Origin: Sphingobacterium chungjuense
GTDB taxonomy: Bacteria > Bacteroidota > Bacteroidia > Sphingobacteriales > Sphingobacteriaceae
Direction: 5' to 3'
Assembly: GCF_011316935.1 (NCBI RefSeq)
Contig: NZ_WLYS01000005.1
Span: 154,860-218,859, forward strand
Length of the DNA: 64,000 bases
The position numbers and the translations under genes were made by a program. The notes under the pieces are model-generated. The model was not told the origin of the DNA and did no database searches. It saw nothing but the letters and a program-made list of their open reading frames with translations. Shown piece by piece: positions 1 to 9,179 of the stretch. Each line of letters starts with the position of its first letter. The first letter of the stretch is position 1.

Positions 1-48
1 GAATATGTTCGAGCCCATCCTCACGCTTCTGTTCGAATCGGGCGGAAA

Positions 49-83
49 CAAAGAAAGCAACTCTAAAAGAGTTGCTTTCTTTG
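49..83 (-). terminator. Hairpin terminator of the tRNA-Lys gene
   Basis: A perfect 15-bp inverted repeat (49-63 with 69-83) around a five-base loop lies immediately 3' of the tRNA on the minus strand. The outer stem is A/T-rich, so the minus-strand transcript ends in a U-rich arm. This is the expected intrinsic terminator for a single tRNA transcript. Confidence 0.75.
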
Positions 84-156
84 TGATCCCGCTGGGATTC
101 GAACCCAGGACCACTACATTAAAAGTGTAATGCTCTACCAGCTGAGCTACGGAATC
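84..156 (-). tRNA. tRNA-Lys (anticodon TTT)
   Basis: Read on the minus strand, the 73-nt sequence folds as a complete cloverleaf. The 7-bp acceptor stem pairs GATTCCG with CGGGATC (one G-U), the discriminator is A, the D-arm holds AGCTCAGCTGGTAGAGC, and the T-arm loop is TTCGAAT. The anticodon stem TTACA/TGTAG closes the loop CTTTTAA, so the anticodon is TTT, reading AAA/AAG lysine codons. CCA is not encoded, so it must be added after transcription. The gene stands alone with its own promoter upstream and a strong hairpin downstream. Confidence 0.95.
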
Positions 157-199
157 GAACTTCTCATTTTCGAAGTAACCTTCGTTGTTTGAAGTGATG

Positions 200-230
200 C
201 AAAGGTACGTTTTTATAAGACAATTGCAAA
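200..230 (-). promoter_or_regulatory. Bacteroidota-type promoter of tRNA-Lys
   Basis: On the minus strand a -33 element TTTG (230-227) is followed after 19 bp by TACCTTTG (207-200), an exact match to the Bacteroidota -7 consensus TAnnTTTG. The predicted start is near 196, about 40 nt before the mature tRNA. Both boxes and the spacing fit. Confidence 0.75.
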
Positions 231-264
231 TATCTTTTTCAATTTTCTCGTCTTGCAGTACTAT

Positions 265-960
265 TTACTTAGGATTTTCCTTTCGGTATTGCGTATAAGA
301 TTCACTGATATAGACCCTTAAATCTTCCGGGCTAGCACTTTGAATAAATGATAAACTTGGTCTATAGCCGTCTCTAAATAGAGGGATCTCATCATCCGTA
401 AGTGGTGTAAGAGAACGAATCAGTTGATTGGTGAATACACGATCTACCGTACGGTTGTCTCGTTCAGCGATCAGAATGTCTAGATTACTACGCGCTTGCT
501 TACCACGTCTTCCAAATAAACGAGAAGGAGAGACCCGAAGTCCACCACGTTGTTGGCTTGCTTCAGCGGCCTTGCCATCATTCTTTGCGCGCGCAATTTC
601 TGATGCTAGCCGGCTATCTGATAGGCGGGTTACGTAGACTTCGTTGATCACCAAAGTTTCTGGATCTCTCACCAGATAGACGCGACGAAGTGCTTGTTCG
701 TAGATAAAAATGGTATCAGCTTCATATCCACCACCTGATAAACGCAGATAATCATTGGTTTTTGCTTCAATTTTGAAATTACCATCACTATCAGTCTCCG
801 TTTGCTTATTAGTGCTCAGGTTTTTGACTAATATACCACGCAGCTTATTGCTACTTTCAAGGTCATATACTACGCCCTTTAATTCCTGACCCCAAGCACG
901 AAGCCCAGAGGTCAGGAATACAATTGCCAAGATGGTAATGGATAAATACGTTCTTTTCAT
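265..960 (-). CDS. Exported carboxypeptidase-regulatory-like domain protein
   Basis: About 231 residues. I chose the ATG at 960 because it begins a clean Sec signal (MKRTYL, hydrophobic core, cleavage near RAWGQ). An ATG six codons earlier would overlap the upstream stop. Residues ~25-105 resemble the CarboxypepD_reg-like beta-sandwich found in Bacteroidota exported proteins: a GVVYD strand, a GNF turn, and a strand ending in YLVRD. The rest is basic and charged, with no catalytic motif that I recognise, and ends in ESYTQYRKENPK. It starts 2 bp after the stop of the M1 peptidase, so the two are very likely cotranscribed. Its function is unknown; periplasmic or envelope location is inferred. 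Confidence 0.75.
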   Translation of the reverse strand: MKRTYLSITILAIVFLTSGLRAWGQELKGVVYDLESSNKLRGILVKNLSTNKQTETDSDGNFKIEAKTNDYLRLSGGGYEADTIFIYEQALRRVYLVRDPETLVINEVYVTRLSDSRLASEIARAKNDGKAAEASQQRGGLRVSPSRLFGRRGKQARSNLDILIAERDNRTVDRVFTNQLIRSLTPLTDDEIPLFRDGYRPSLSFIQSASPEDLRVYISESYTQYRKENPK

Positions 961-962
961 TT

Positions 963-2921
963 TTAGTTGGCTCTCCAAGTATTGTTTTCTTGATTAATAT
1001 CTGGATACACGTGATCCGGATCGATAGTGACTGACGTCAATCTTTCTGTAGTTTCTAACGTAAATGACCAGCTTTTGTTTCGTTCCCAAATATCTACAGG
1101 CAATTTTTTGCGCACTTTTTTTCCACTTTCGGTCGTCGCTTCTACGACAACAGGTAAGGCCAATTTTTGCAAGTTGCTAATTTTGATTATGGCCCCTTTT
1201 TCTGGCGACATTTCTACGTACCGTACTTCATCAATCGCTTGATCCAATAGCCAATTGTGTTGAAACCATCCACGCCAAAACCAAGCAAGATTTTCACCTG
1301 TTTCATTTTCGATTGTGCGGAAGAAATCTTCTGGTGTAGGATGCTTGAAGGCCCAAGCATGCACATACGCTCTGAATGCCGCATCGAATCGCTTAGCACC
1401 AATAATCTCATCGCGCAATAAGCGTAAGCCAAAGCCAGGTTTGTAGTAGGCTAGGATTCCTAAATTACGCTCGCGCATGTTTTGAGGCGAACTCATAATT
1501 GGCTCCAAGCCTGGTACAGCAAAAGCTGTTGTCATACTATTACGATCACCTATGCGACGCTCATATTCACCGTTGTTAAAAGCGGCAGTAGAGAGATCAT
1601 TAATGAAAGTATTAAAGCCTTCGTCCATCCAAGCGTGTAGGCGCTCGTTGCTACCGACGATCATCGGAAACCAATTGTGTCCAAACTCATGATCTGTAAC
1701 TCCCCACAAGCTACCTGCTTTTGCTTCGCTAGAACAAAATGAAATGCCAGGGTACTCCATACCACCTACATTGGATGCTACATTGACTGCGACAGGGTAA
1801 GGATATTCAAACCATTTTTTAGAATAATACTCAATCGAAGCTTTGGTGTATTCGGTAGAACGCTCCCAAGCATTGGTGCCGTTACTTTCTGCCGGATACG
1901 CAGACATGGCCATGGCAGTTTTGCCGCTAGGAAGATTTATTTTCGCCCCATCAATGATGAATGATTTTGAAGAAGCCCAAGCTACGTCACGGGCATTTTC
2001 TAAGCGGTATTTCCAGGTTAGTTCCTTCTTGCCGCTTGGACGCGATTGTTTATTGGATACTTCAGCAGCACTACGAATCATCACGGTCTTGTCGCTCTTT
2101 TGAGCGTCTTTATAACGTTTTAATTGCTCACTTGTCCATACATCTTGTGGGTTCAACAGTTCGCCACCCATGACTACGATATGATCTGCCGGAGCGGTAA
2201 TTTCTAGATTAAAATCTCCGTACTCACAATAAAACTCTCCTGGGCCAGTATACGGAAGTGAATTCCAACCTTGCACGTCATCGTAAACGTAAACGCGCGG
2301 ATAACATTGCGCGATAGCGTAGATATTGCCTTGTTTTGTTTCTAATATCCCAGTACGATCAGCACCATACTTCGGGATGTTGTATGCGTATTCGATCGTC
2401 AGCGTGGTCTTTCCACCATTTGCCGCTAGCGGCTTGGCAAAATCAACGCGCATACGCGTGTCGTTGATCGTATACTTAGTGTCGTTTTGCCCATTAATAG
2501 TTACGGAAGCAATGTCATATCCCCCTTTGAAATCGTTACCTGCACTGCCGTAGCGACTATTTGAAAGAGGTACTACAGCTTGTCCAACAGAATTTGGCTC
2601 GAAGAGGTTTTGATCCAACTGCAACCAAATGAAATCCAACGCGTCCGGACTATTGTTGGTGTACGTGATCGTTACTTGACCCGACACCCTGTTAGCCTGA
2701 TCATCTAGACGAACTTTTAGATCATAGCTGGCGGCATTCTGCCAATAGCTGTGACCAGGACGACCACTTGCTGAGCGATATGGAGAGCCATTATTGTTAT
2801 AAAATATAGGGTGGAAAGCTTCTGTATAGTTGTATAACGACTCTGTCGTCTGTTGTGCTTGAAGGCTTAAAGTGCTGATGGCCATCCCAGCCATGGCTAC
2901 ACAGGATAATAGTTTATTCAT
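963..2921 (-). CDS. M1 family metallopeptidase, exported
   Basis: 652 residues with a Sec signal ([23 protein letters not shown]). The zinc site is complete: HEFGH at ~411-415 followed 18 residues later by the third ligand, Glu ~434 (HAWMDEGF), the gluzincin HExxH-18-E pattern. An upstream GGMEYPG segment corresponds to the GxMEN exopeptidase motif. The N-terminal ~200 residues form the usual M1 beta-saddle. The family removes N-terminal residues from peptides; here it would act in the periplasm. It is followed 2 bp later by a small exported protein in the same orientation, and is preceded by an ArsC-like gene 14 bp upstream, so these three probably form one minus-strand operon. Confidence 0.93.
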   Translation of the reverse strand: MNKLLSCVAMAGMAISTLSLQAQQTTESLYNYTEAFHPIFYNNNGSPYRSASGRPGHSYWQNAASYDLKVRLDDQANRVSGQVTITYTNNSPDALDFIWLQLDQNLFEPNSVGQAVVPLSNSRYGSAGNDFKGGYDIASVTINGQNDTKYTINDTRMRVDFAKPLAANGGKTTLTIEYAYNIPKYGADRTGILETKQGNIYAIAQCYPRVYVYDDVQGWNSLPYTGPGEFYCEYGDFNLEITAPADHIVVMGGELLNPQDVWTSEQLKRYKDAQKSDKTVMIRSAAEVSNKQSRPSGKKELTWKYRLENARDVAWASSKSFIIDGAKINLPSGKTAMAMSAYPAESNGTNAWERSTEYTKASIEYYSKKWFEYPYPVAVNVASNVGGMEYPGISFCSSEAKAGSLWGVTDHEFGHNWFPMIVGSNERLHAWMDEGFNTFINDLSTAAFNNGEYERRIGDRNSMTTAFAVPGLEPIMSSPQNMRERNLGILAYYKPGFGLRLLRDEIIGAKRFDAAFRAYVHAWAFKHPTPEDFFRTIENETGENLAWFWRGWFQHNWLLDQAIDEVRYVEMSPEKGAIIKISNLQKLALPVVVEATTESGKKVRKKLPVDIWERNKSWSFTLETTERLTSVTIDPDHVYPDINQENNTWRAN

Positions 2922-2935
2922 TTGTATGCGCTTTT

Positions 2936-3301
2936 CTAAAGGGTTGTTTCATAAGTTTTTTCGTCGAATCCAACGATCAAGCCTGATGCGTGTTGGATTA
3001 TCGGACGTTTGATCATGCTATTGTTAGCGGCAAGGATTTCATTCGCCGACGGCGCATCTACAATTTGCTGCTGTACTTCGGGTTCGAGCTTCCGCCAAGT
3101 TGTCCCTTTCTTATTTAATAAGGTTTCGTAAGAAACGTGTTCTTCCCACGCGGCCAACTGGGTGACGGTAGCTTGTTCTTTCTTGAAATCATGAAATACA
3201 AAAGGTTTGTTATGCTGCGTGAGCCAATCCAGTGCTTTTTTTACGGTGCTGCAATTTTTGATGCCGTAAACATGTAAAGGAGAATTATTGGATGCTGTCA
3301 T
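2936..3301 (-). CDS. ArsC/Spx/YffB-family thioredoxin-fold protein
   Basis: 121 residues with no signal peptide. The N-terminus has the family pattern [12 protein letters not shown] with a single cysteine (Cys17) in place of a CxxC, followed by the KPF..HDFKK segment and a C-terminal [16 protein letters not shown] block, all typical of the YffB/ArsC-like branch. True arsenate reductases need extra cysteines or a glutaredoxin partner. No arsenic genes are nearby, so a role in arsenate resistance is unlikely and the true substrate is unknown. A TATCTTTA box lies a few bases before the ATG, one base from the consensus -7 element. Confidence 0.85.
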   Translation of the reverse strand: MTASNNSPLHVYGIKNCSTVKKALDWLTQHNKPFVFHDFKKEQATVTQLAAWEEHVSYETLLNKKGTTWRKLEPEVQQQIVDAPSANEILAANNSMIKRPIIQHASGLIVGFDEKTYETTL

Positions 3302-3457
3302 GTCATAAAGATATTAAATAATCGTTTATAAGGGTATAAGCAGGCATAAAACTTGTCGATGGGTTATTTGTTATTATAGCAGATAACGAGATACAAAAAC
3401 TTAAATTGATTGTAAATCTTGAATATAGTTTGTATTTTAATAAGAAATTTTGAACAG

Positions 3458-3886
3458 ATGCACCTAGACACTATTCACCTCGAAGTAACCTACAATGCGC
3501 CCGTAGAACGTGTGTGGCAGGCATTAACCGAACCAGATCAGATTCGGGAATGGTGTTTTGATGTACCCAACTTTATGGCGGAGCAAGGCACTGAATTTGA
3601 GTTCCATAAATTAGGGCATAAACGAATGTTTCTGCATCGTTGTAAAATTTTAGATGCAAAAGATAAAAAGCGTTTGCAATACACGTGGAGCTATCCAGAT
3701 TTGCAGATTGGCGAATCCGTCGTGACTTGGGAACTGATCCCTCGCGGTGCGGTTACTTCTGTACGATTGGTGCACGAACATTTGCTTAATCACAAAGATG
3801 GCGGAGAAGCGTTTACAATAGATAGTTTTGATTCGGGTTGGAATAACATATTGAAGCGTTCATTAGCAGACTATTTAGAAAAATAA
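3458..3886 (+). CDS. SRPBCC / AHSA1-like domain protein
   Basis: 142 residues from the ATG at 3458. A TTG 13 codons upstream is open, but the residues before Met are not family-like, and an ATTTTG box sits 5 bp before this ATG. The sequence opens LEVTYNAPVERVWQALTEPD and continues IREWCFD, the classic START/AHSA1 opening, and ends with a FDSGWNNILKRSLADYL helix typical of the C-terminal helix over the hydrophobic pocket. Members bind small lipophilic molecules or stimulate Hsp90; which applies here cannot be told. The stop is 2 bp from the next gene's ATG, so the two are cotranscribed. Confidence 0.85.
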   Translation: MHLDTIHLEVTYNAPVERVWQALTEPDQIREWCFDVPNFMAEQGTEFEFHKLGHKRMFLHRCKILDAKDKKRLQYTWSYPDLQIGESVVTWELIPRGAVTSVRLVHEHLLNHKDGGEAFTIDSFDSGWNNILKRSLADYLEK

Positions 3887-3888
3887 AC

Positions 3889-4170
3889 ATGGAATTTAAA
3901 CATATCCCTAAGGGAAAAAACGGAATCATCCTAGCTTTAGAAGATGATGTACAATACGGTGAGGTTACGTACGTTTCTCGTACTGAAAACGAAATCGTTA
4001 TAGACCATACCGAGGTGGAATCTTTTGCTCGTGGCAAAGGTGTTGGCAAAGCACTTATTGCGGAGTTGGTAGCCATAGCACGGGCAGAGAATTGGAAAAT
4101 CGTTCCTGAATGCCCATTTGCACTTGCTGAGTTTGAAAAAAATGATTCTTATGCCGATTTACGAGCTTAA
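3889..4170 (+). CDS. Small GNAT-like N-acetyltransferase (YidJ/COG2388 type)
   Basis: 93 residues. The acetyl-CoA loop is visible as FARGKGVGKAL (R-x-x-G-x-G), followed by a helix ending ELVAIARAENWKIVPECPFA, the usual C-terminal end of this very short GNAT subfamily (Gcn5-related, PF14542-like). It lacks the N-terminal substrate arm of full GNATs, which is normal for the subfamily. It is translated as the second gene of a pair with the SRPBCC protein. The substrate is unknown. Confidence 0.85.
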   Translation: MEFKHIPKGKNGIILALEDDVQYGEVTYVSRTENEIVIDHTEVESFARGKGVGKALIAELVAIARAENWKIVPECPFALAEFEKNDSYADLRA

Positions 4171-4191
4171 ACGTCATAATTTCTGTGATAT

Positions 4192-4216
4192 AAGTGAGCA
4201 TGACTCACTTTTTTTG
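4192..4216 (+). terminator. Terminator after the SRPBCC-GNAT pair
   Basis: A 7-bp stem, AAGTGAG/CTCACTT, with a five-base loop is followed directly by a run of T. It lies 21 bp after the GNAT stop and before the ZIP gene. Confidence 0.7.
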
Positions 4217-4265
4217 TTTTCTTTGTAAGCTGACAGATTTTTAGAATTGGCACCCGAATAGTATA

Positions 4266-5081
4266 ATGGATGATATAGTCTCGTATTTCGCCTCACTAGA
4301 TCCCTTAGTGGCGGCTTTATTTGCTGGTTTATTTACCTGGGGCGTTACGGCGCTAGGTGCTGCTTTGGTCTTCTTCTTCAAGGAAATCAATCGGAAGTTT
4401 TTAAACATGATGCTGGGATTCACCGGTGGCGTCATGATTGCTGCGAGTTTCTGGAGTTTGCTACAACCTGCTATTGAAATGAGTGGGGGCGAAGGCTTTA
4501 AGAAAGTCATGCCCGCGGCGATCGGTTTTGTCGCTGGTGCTTTGTTTATTTTTGGGTTGGATAAGTTGATGCCGCATTTACACATTAACTTTTCCAAGTC
4601 AGAGGGACCGAAATCTTCCTTGCACCGTACTACTTTATTAGTTATTGCGATCGCACTACACAATATTCCAGAAGGCTTGGCTGTAGGCGTGCTCTTCGGC
4701 GGTGTAGCCTACGGGTTGGGTGACGCTACTATTACTGGAGCAGTATTGTTGACGATTGGTATTGGCTTGCAAAATTTCCCAGAAGGAGTAGCTGTTTCGA
4801 TGCCACTGCGGCGAATGGGATTGAGCAGATGGAAAAGCTTTACCTACGGACAGCTTTCTGCTATCGTAGAGCCGATCTTTGCGGTGGTGGGTGTGCTTGC
4901 CGTTGGCTTTTTTGTGCCAGTATTGCCATATGCACTAGCTTTCGCTGCTGGCGCAATGATATTTGTCGTAATCGAAGAAGTTGTGCCAGAAACACAAGCG
5001 GAAGGACATTCCGATGTACCAATCTTAGGATTTGTGCTGGGATTTGTTGTGATGATGGTATTGGATGTCGCCTTGGGCTAA
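4266..5081 (+). CDS. ZIP family divalent metal transporter
   Basis: 271 residues, about eight hydrophobic segments. The two metal-binding helices are recognisable: HNIPEGLAVG in TM4 (~residue 134) and QNFPEGVAVS in TM5, with a histidine-containing cytoplasmic loop (MPHLHINF) before TM4. These are the signatures of ZIP (ZupT/GufA-like) carriers that import zinc or other divalent cations across the inner membrane. It is flanked by a terminator upstream and by the convergent rpoN downstream, so it is probably monocistronic. The metal preference cannot be read from the sequence. Confidence 0.9.
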   Translation: MDDIVSYFASLDPLVAALFAGLFTWGVTALGAALVFFFKEINRKFLNMMLGFTGGVMIAASFWSLLQPAIEMSGGEGFKKVMPAAIGFVAGALFIFGLDKLMPHLHINFSKSEGPKSSLHRTTLLVIAIALHNIPEGLAVGVLFGGVAYGLGDATITGAVLLTIGIGLQNFPEGVAVSMPLRRMGLSRWKSFTYGQLSAIVEPIFAVVGVLAVGFFVPVLPYALAFAAGAMIFVVIEEVVPETQAEGHSDVPILGFVLGFVVMMVLDVALG

Positions 5082-5100
5082 CATCCAATTCATCTAAGTA

Positions 5101-6564
5101 TTATAATTCTTTGCGTAGCCGCGCCACAGGGATATTCATGGCTTCGCGGTATTTGGCCACCGTGCGTCGTGCAATAGAATATCCTTTTTCTTTCAGAATA
5201 TCGGTTAGCTTCTCATCCGCCAATGGCTTACGTTTATCTTCGTTAGCAATGCATTCTTCCAAGATTTTCTTCACTTCTTTATTAGAAACTTCTTCACCAG
5301 AATCGGTCTGTATCGCCTCTGAGAAAAAAGATTTTAGTAAAAATGTACCAAATTCAGTCTGAACATATTTAGAATTAGCCACACGCGAGACAGTCGAAAT
5401 ATCCATCTCTATACGCTCCGCAATATCTTTTAAGATCATGGGTTTGAGCAAGCGATCATCACCTTTCAAGAAGTAATCATATTGATACTCCATGATCGCA
5501 TTCATCGTCTTTAGCAATGTCTGTTGTCGCTGTTTGATCGCATCGATAAACCACTTGGCAGAATCGAGCTTTTGCTTCACAAACTGCACAGCATCTTTCA
5601 TCTTTTTATCGTTCTTCTCTGCCTTTTCGTAGTGCGCAAACATCTCTTGGTACGATCGAGACACACGCAATTCTGGCGCATTGCGTCCATTCAAAGTAAG
5701 ATGTAGCACACCATCATTATTAGAAATATGGAAATCAGGGATCACGTGCAGCTGTTTGCCTGCGACAGCGCCCGAATCACCCGGCTTCGGATTCAATTTT
5801 AAAATCTCTGCAAAGATCTCGCGGAGCTCTACCGAATCCACGCCCAGCTGCTTCTCAATTTTATCGTAATGTTTCTTAATAAATTCCTCTAGGTACTTTT
5901 CGATCACAATCACTGCCTTCTGAATGATTGGATTAGTCGTATCTTTTTTACGAAGTTGGATCAGCAAACATTCTTGCAAATCTCTAGCACCTACACCAGC
6001 AGGGTCGAATTCTTGCACTACTTGCAAGATCTCTAACACATCTTGCTCTTCGGCAATCACATTCTGAGAAAATGCTAAATCATCAATTAACGAATGTATT
6101 GGTCTTCTCAAGTATCCATCATCATCAAGACTACCAATAATCTGTAATCCAATCTGATATAATTTATCACTCAACGCCAAAAGATCCAATTGGTTACGCA
6201 GATTTTCATAAAATGAATCCTGTATGGCCACGGGAATTTCTTTACGATCATCCTCATCGTCTCCAGAATAAGAGGAGCTATATTCGTTAAAATCGTCTTC
6301 TTGTATATATTCTTCTACACTGAATTCTTCTTCCGTAGAACGCTCTTCCATTTCAAAATTATCATCTGGATCGCGATCTGGATATTCTTCTGTGGGCTCA
6401 CTCATATTGGTAAGACTACCATCTTCCAAGGCAGGATTCTCCTCAAGTTCTTCCTTTATGCGTGCATCTAATGAAACTGTCGGCACCTGCAATAGCTTGA
6501 TAAACTGAATTTGCTGCGGCGATAGCTTTTGTAAAAGTTTTTGTTGTAAGGTCTGCTTTAACAT
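5101..6564 (-). CDS. rpoN: RNA polymerase sigma-54 factor RpoN
   Basis: 487 residues, full length. Region I is the glutamine- and leucine-rich opening (LKQTLQQKLLQKLSPQQIQF) that contacts activators. An acidic region II follows at ~55-105, the core-binding domain at ~110-290, and the helix-turn-helix at ~365-400 (DIAERIEMDISTVSRVANSKY). The RpoN box that reads the -24 element is present as ARRTVAKYRE near residue 470. RpoN directs transcription from -24/-12 promoters with AAA+ activators; no such activator gene is in this window. It is convergent with the ZIP gene (19 bp between stops), and divergent from the penicillin-binding protein gene. Confidence 0.97.
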   Translation of the reverse strand: MLKQTLQQKLLQKLSPQQIQFIKLLQVPTVSLDARIKEELEENPALEDGSLTNMSEPTEEYPDRDPDDNFEMEERSTEEEFSVEEYIQEDDFNEYSSSYSGDDEDDRKEIPVAIQDSFYENLRNQLDLLALSDKLYQIGLQIIGSLDDDGYLRRPIHSLIDDLAFSQNVIAEEQDVLEILQVVQEFDPAGVGARDLQECLLIQLRKKDTTNPIIQKAVIVIEKYLEEFIKKHYDKIEKQLGVDSVELREIFAEILKLNPKPGDSGAVAGKQLHVIPDFHISNNDGVLHLTLNGRNAPELRVSRSYQEMFAHYEKAEKNDKKMKDAVQFVKQKLDSAKWFIDAIKQRQQTLLKTMNAIMEYQYDYFLKGDDRLLKPMILKDIAERIEMDISTVSRVANSKYVQTEFGTFLLKSFFSEAIQTDSGEEVSNKEVKKILEECIANEDKRKPLADEKLTDILKEKGYSIARRTVAKYREAMNIPVARLRKEL

Positions 6565-6785
6565 TAGATGAATATGTTTGATATGGTAAAAGTAGCTAAT
6601 TTATACCACAATCGTTTAAATGATTGCGTAAAATACTTATTTAGGTACAATTATTGCTTAAGCGTCATATTTTTATACACTTTGTCCCTTCTAATTGTTA
6701 AAAAGCCTTAAATTGCTCCAATCGAGGAGATCTTTTTTTTAATATTGAATCGCAGTTTATCAAACTAATTACCCATTTTTACCAC

Positions 6786-9101
6786 ATGTTTAAAAGAGTG
6801 AAAAATCAGGTTTTGCGATGGATATTAATTCTAGTATATGCCGTTATTCTATTCACCTGTGCTATACAGCTTAATTTCCTTGGATTATTTGGTTATTCAC
6901 CGACTAAGACTGATATTGTCTTGCCTACCTTAAACGTTAGTTCTGAGTTATATACCGCAGATTCGGTCTTGATAGGGCGTTATTTTCGAGAAGACCGAGA
7001 TCCCGTTGCATTTGATAGTATCTCGCCAGCTATCTTAGATGCGTTGATCGCTACAGAAGATGTTCGATTCTATCAACATAGTGGTGTAGACTTTCGGGGT
7101 TTAATAGGTAGTGTTATATCCACCTTGCGCGGTAGTGATCGCGGGGGCAGTACCATTACCCAACAATTATCCAAAAATCTGTACAAAACACGTTACCAAG
7201 AGTCGCAAGGGTTATTAGGAAAGATTCCCGGTGTTGGCATCCTCATCACCAAGTACAAGGAGTGGATGACTGCTTTTAAATTGGAAAGCCGCTATTCTAA
7301 GCAGGAAATCATTACGATGTATTTGAATACGGTTTCCTTTAGTAATAATGCCTACGGAATCAAATCTGCTTCGCTACGTTATTTTAATAAATTTCCTTCC
7401 CAAATTGTAGACAGAGAAGCAGCAGTACTAATTGGGATGCTGAAAGCGACTACATTATACAATCCGATCCGCAATCCTAAAAATGCTTTTAAACGCAGAA
7501 ATGTGGTGCTTGGTCAGATGCTTAAAGAAGGTTATTTGACGGAGGCTGAACATACGCAATTGTTAAAAGATTCGTTGGGATTAAACCTGAATTATAATGA
7601 CGTGACCAGTTCTAATGATTCTTATCTACGCACTGCGGTAGAAAAGTGGTTGGACAAATGGTCCAAAGAAAACAATATAGATATCTACACGAGTGGCCTA
7701 AAGATCTATACCACGATAGATTCGCGTATGCAACGTATTGCGGAGGACAATATGGCGGACCGGATGCGCGAATTGCAAAATAGGTTTGACAATGTGTGGC
7801 GCGGAAAAACACCCTGGCGTGATAAAAGCGGAGAGGTAGTGCCAAACTTCTTGGAGGATCAGGCGCGTAATCTGCCGATCTACAAAACCTTGATGGCGCA
7901 GCACGGTAATAACGAAGAGCAGGTGTTTAACATCATGCGCCAAACCAAAGAGATGAATGTCTTTACGTGGGATGGCATGGAAAAACGTGAGCTATCGACC
8001 ATGGACTCATTGCAGCATTATTTGACTATGTTGAATATGGGCATGATGGCGATGGATCCGTATTCGGGTGAAGTGAAGGTATGGATCGGTGGTATAAATC
8101 ATCGCTTTTACAAGTTTGACCACGTGAATCAAGCGCGCCGTCAAGCCGGCTCTACCTTCAAACCGTTTGCATACATGACCGCACTGGAGTCGGGGATGGC
8201 CCCTTGTGATAAATACGAAGACAAGCCGGTGCGGATTGAGTTTATCAACGATAAAAAAGAAAATGAGGTCTGGGAGCCGAAGAATGCGGATTGGAATTTT
8301 TCACATCAACAGATGTCGCTTCGCTGGGCCATGGCCCGTTCGCTTAATAGCGTGACAGCACAGATCACGAACGATGTCGGTTGGGATAATGTGGTGAAGA
8401 TGGCGCACAAATTGGGAATCACCAGTCCGCTGGCATCTGTGCCCTCCGTAGGTTTGGGGTCAAATGACGTATCCGTTTTTGAGATGGTACGTGCCTACGC
8501 GGCATTTATGAATAAAGGCAAGCGAACTGAACCTATTCTGGTATCCAAAATTGTAGATGCGAATGGTCGGACAATTGCGGAATTTGAATCAGAACAAAAA
8601 CAAGCTATTTCTCCAGAAAATGCTTGGCTGATGAGTTATATGTTGCGTGGTACGATTGAGGAACCAGGAGGTACATCACAAGCATTATGGGAATGGGATC
8701 TTTTTAAAGACAACAACGAAATCGGAGGCAAAACAGGTACTTCTTCCGATTATGTAGATGGCTGGTACATGGGCGTCACCAAAGACTTAGTAGCAGGTGT
8801 GTGGGTAGGATGCGATGAGCAAAGTATACATTTTACCAGCTCGGCTAATGGCGAAGGCTCTAAAACCGCTTTACCGATCTATGCTTCTTTTATGGAAGAA
8901 TTATATAAACATCCTGAATTGGGAGTTACCTTTGGTAAATTTCCTGAAGCGACTGTCGATATAAAAAAATCTTATTTGTGTCCAAGTCCGAGAATCCGAG
9001 TACAAACCGACTCGATTAGTACAGAGCTGGACGAATTTGACATAGAGATGCCGGACTTTGAGGAAATCACTTTTCCTGATATTATCGGGCCAGAATTATA
9101 A
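6786..9101 (+). CDS. Class A penicillin-binding protein (PBP1A type)
   Basis: 771 residues. One N-terminal membrane anchor (~10-33), then a GT51 glycosyltransferase domain with EDVRFYQHSGVDFRG and GGSTITQQLSKNL. The transpeptidase domain has S456-T-F-K459 as the acylation site, SLN as the second motif, and K649-T-G as the third. All three penicillin-binding motifs are intact, so it should polymerise glycan and cross-link peptides in the periplasm. The C-terminal ~60 residues are acidic (DEFDIEMPDFEEITFPD). It is divergent from rpoN and 78 bp upstream of the next gene, with no hairpin between, so cotranscription with that gene is possible. Confidence 0.96.
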   Translation: MFKRVKNQVLRWILILVYAVILFTCAIQLNFLGLFGYSPTKTDIVLPTLNVSSELYTADSVLIGRYFREDRDPVAFDSISPAILDALIATEDVRFYQHSGVDFRGLIGSVISTLRGSDRGGSTITQQLSKNLYKTRYQESQGLLGKIPGVGILITKYKEWMTAFKLESRYSKQEIITMYLNTVSFSNNAYGIKSASLRYFNKFPSQIVDREAAVLIGMLKATTLYNPIRNPKNAFKRRNVVLGQMLKEGYLTEAEHTQLLKDSLGLNLNYNDVTSSNDSYLRTAVEKWLDKWSKENNIDIYTSGLKIYTTIDSRMQRIAEDNMADRMRELQNRFDNVWRGKTPWRDKSGEVVPNFLEDQARNLPIYKTLMAQHGNNEEQVFNIMRQTKEMNVFTWDGMEKRELSTMDSLQHYLTMLNMGMMAMDPYSGEVKVWIGGINHRFYKFDHVNQARRQAGSTFKPFAYMTALESGMAPCDKYEDKPVRIEFINDKKENEVWEPKNADWNFSHQQMSLRWAMARSLNSVTAQITNDVGWDNVVKMAHKLGITSPLASVPSVGLGSNDVSVFEMVRAYAAFMNKGKRTEPILVSKIVDANGRTIAEFESEQKQAISPENAWLMSYMLRGTIEEPGGTSQALWEWDLFKDNNEIGGKTGTSSDYVDGWYMGVTKDLVAGVWVGCDEQSIHFTSSANGEGSKTALPIYASFMEELYKHPELGVTFGKFPEATVDIKKSYLCPSPRIRVQTDSISTELDEFDIEMPDFEEITFPDIIGPEL

Positions 9102-9179
9102 TAGCGTTTTCTCGCGAACTCGCTGCTTCGTACATAGTGCACTATACTTGATCTGTCGCCACAGGTCGATCCTTATATT

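Noticed and set aside
1..45. T-arm-like GTTCGAATC suggesting a partial tRNA at the window start
   Set aside because: The flanking bases do not form a five-pair T-stem followed by an acceptor stem on either strand, so no tRNA can be supported.
2936..3301. Arsenate reductase (arsC) as a resistance gene
   Set aside because: Only one active-site cysteine of the YffB type and no arsenic transporter or ArsR gene nearby.
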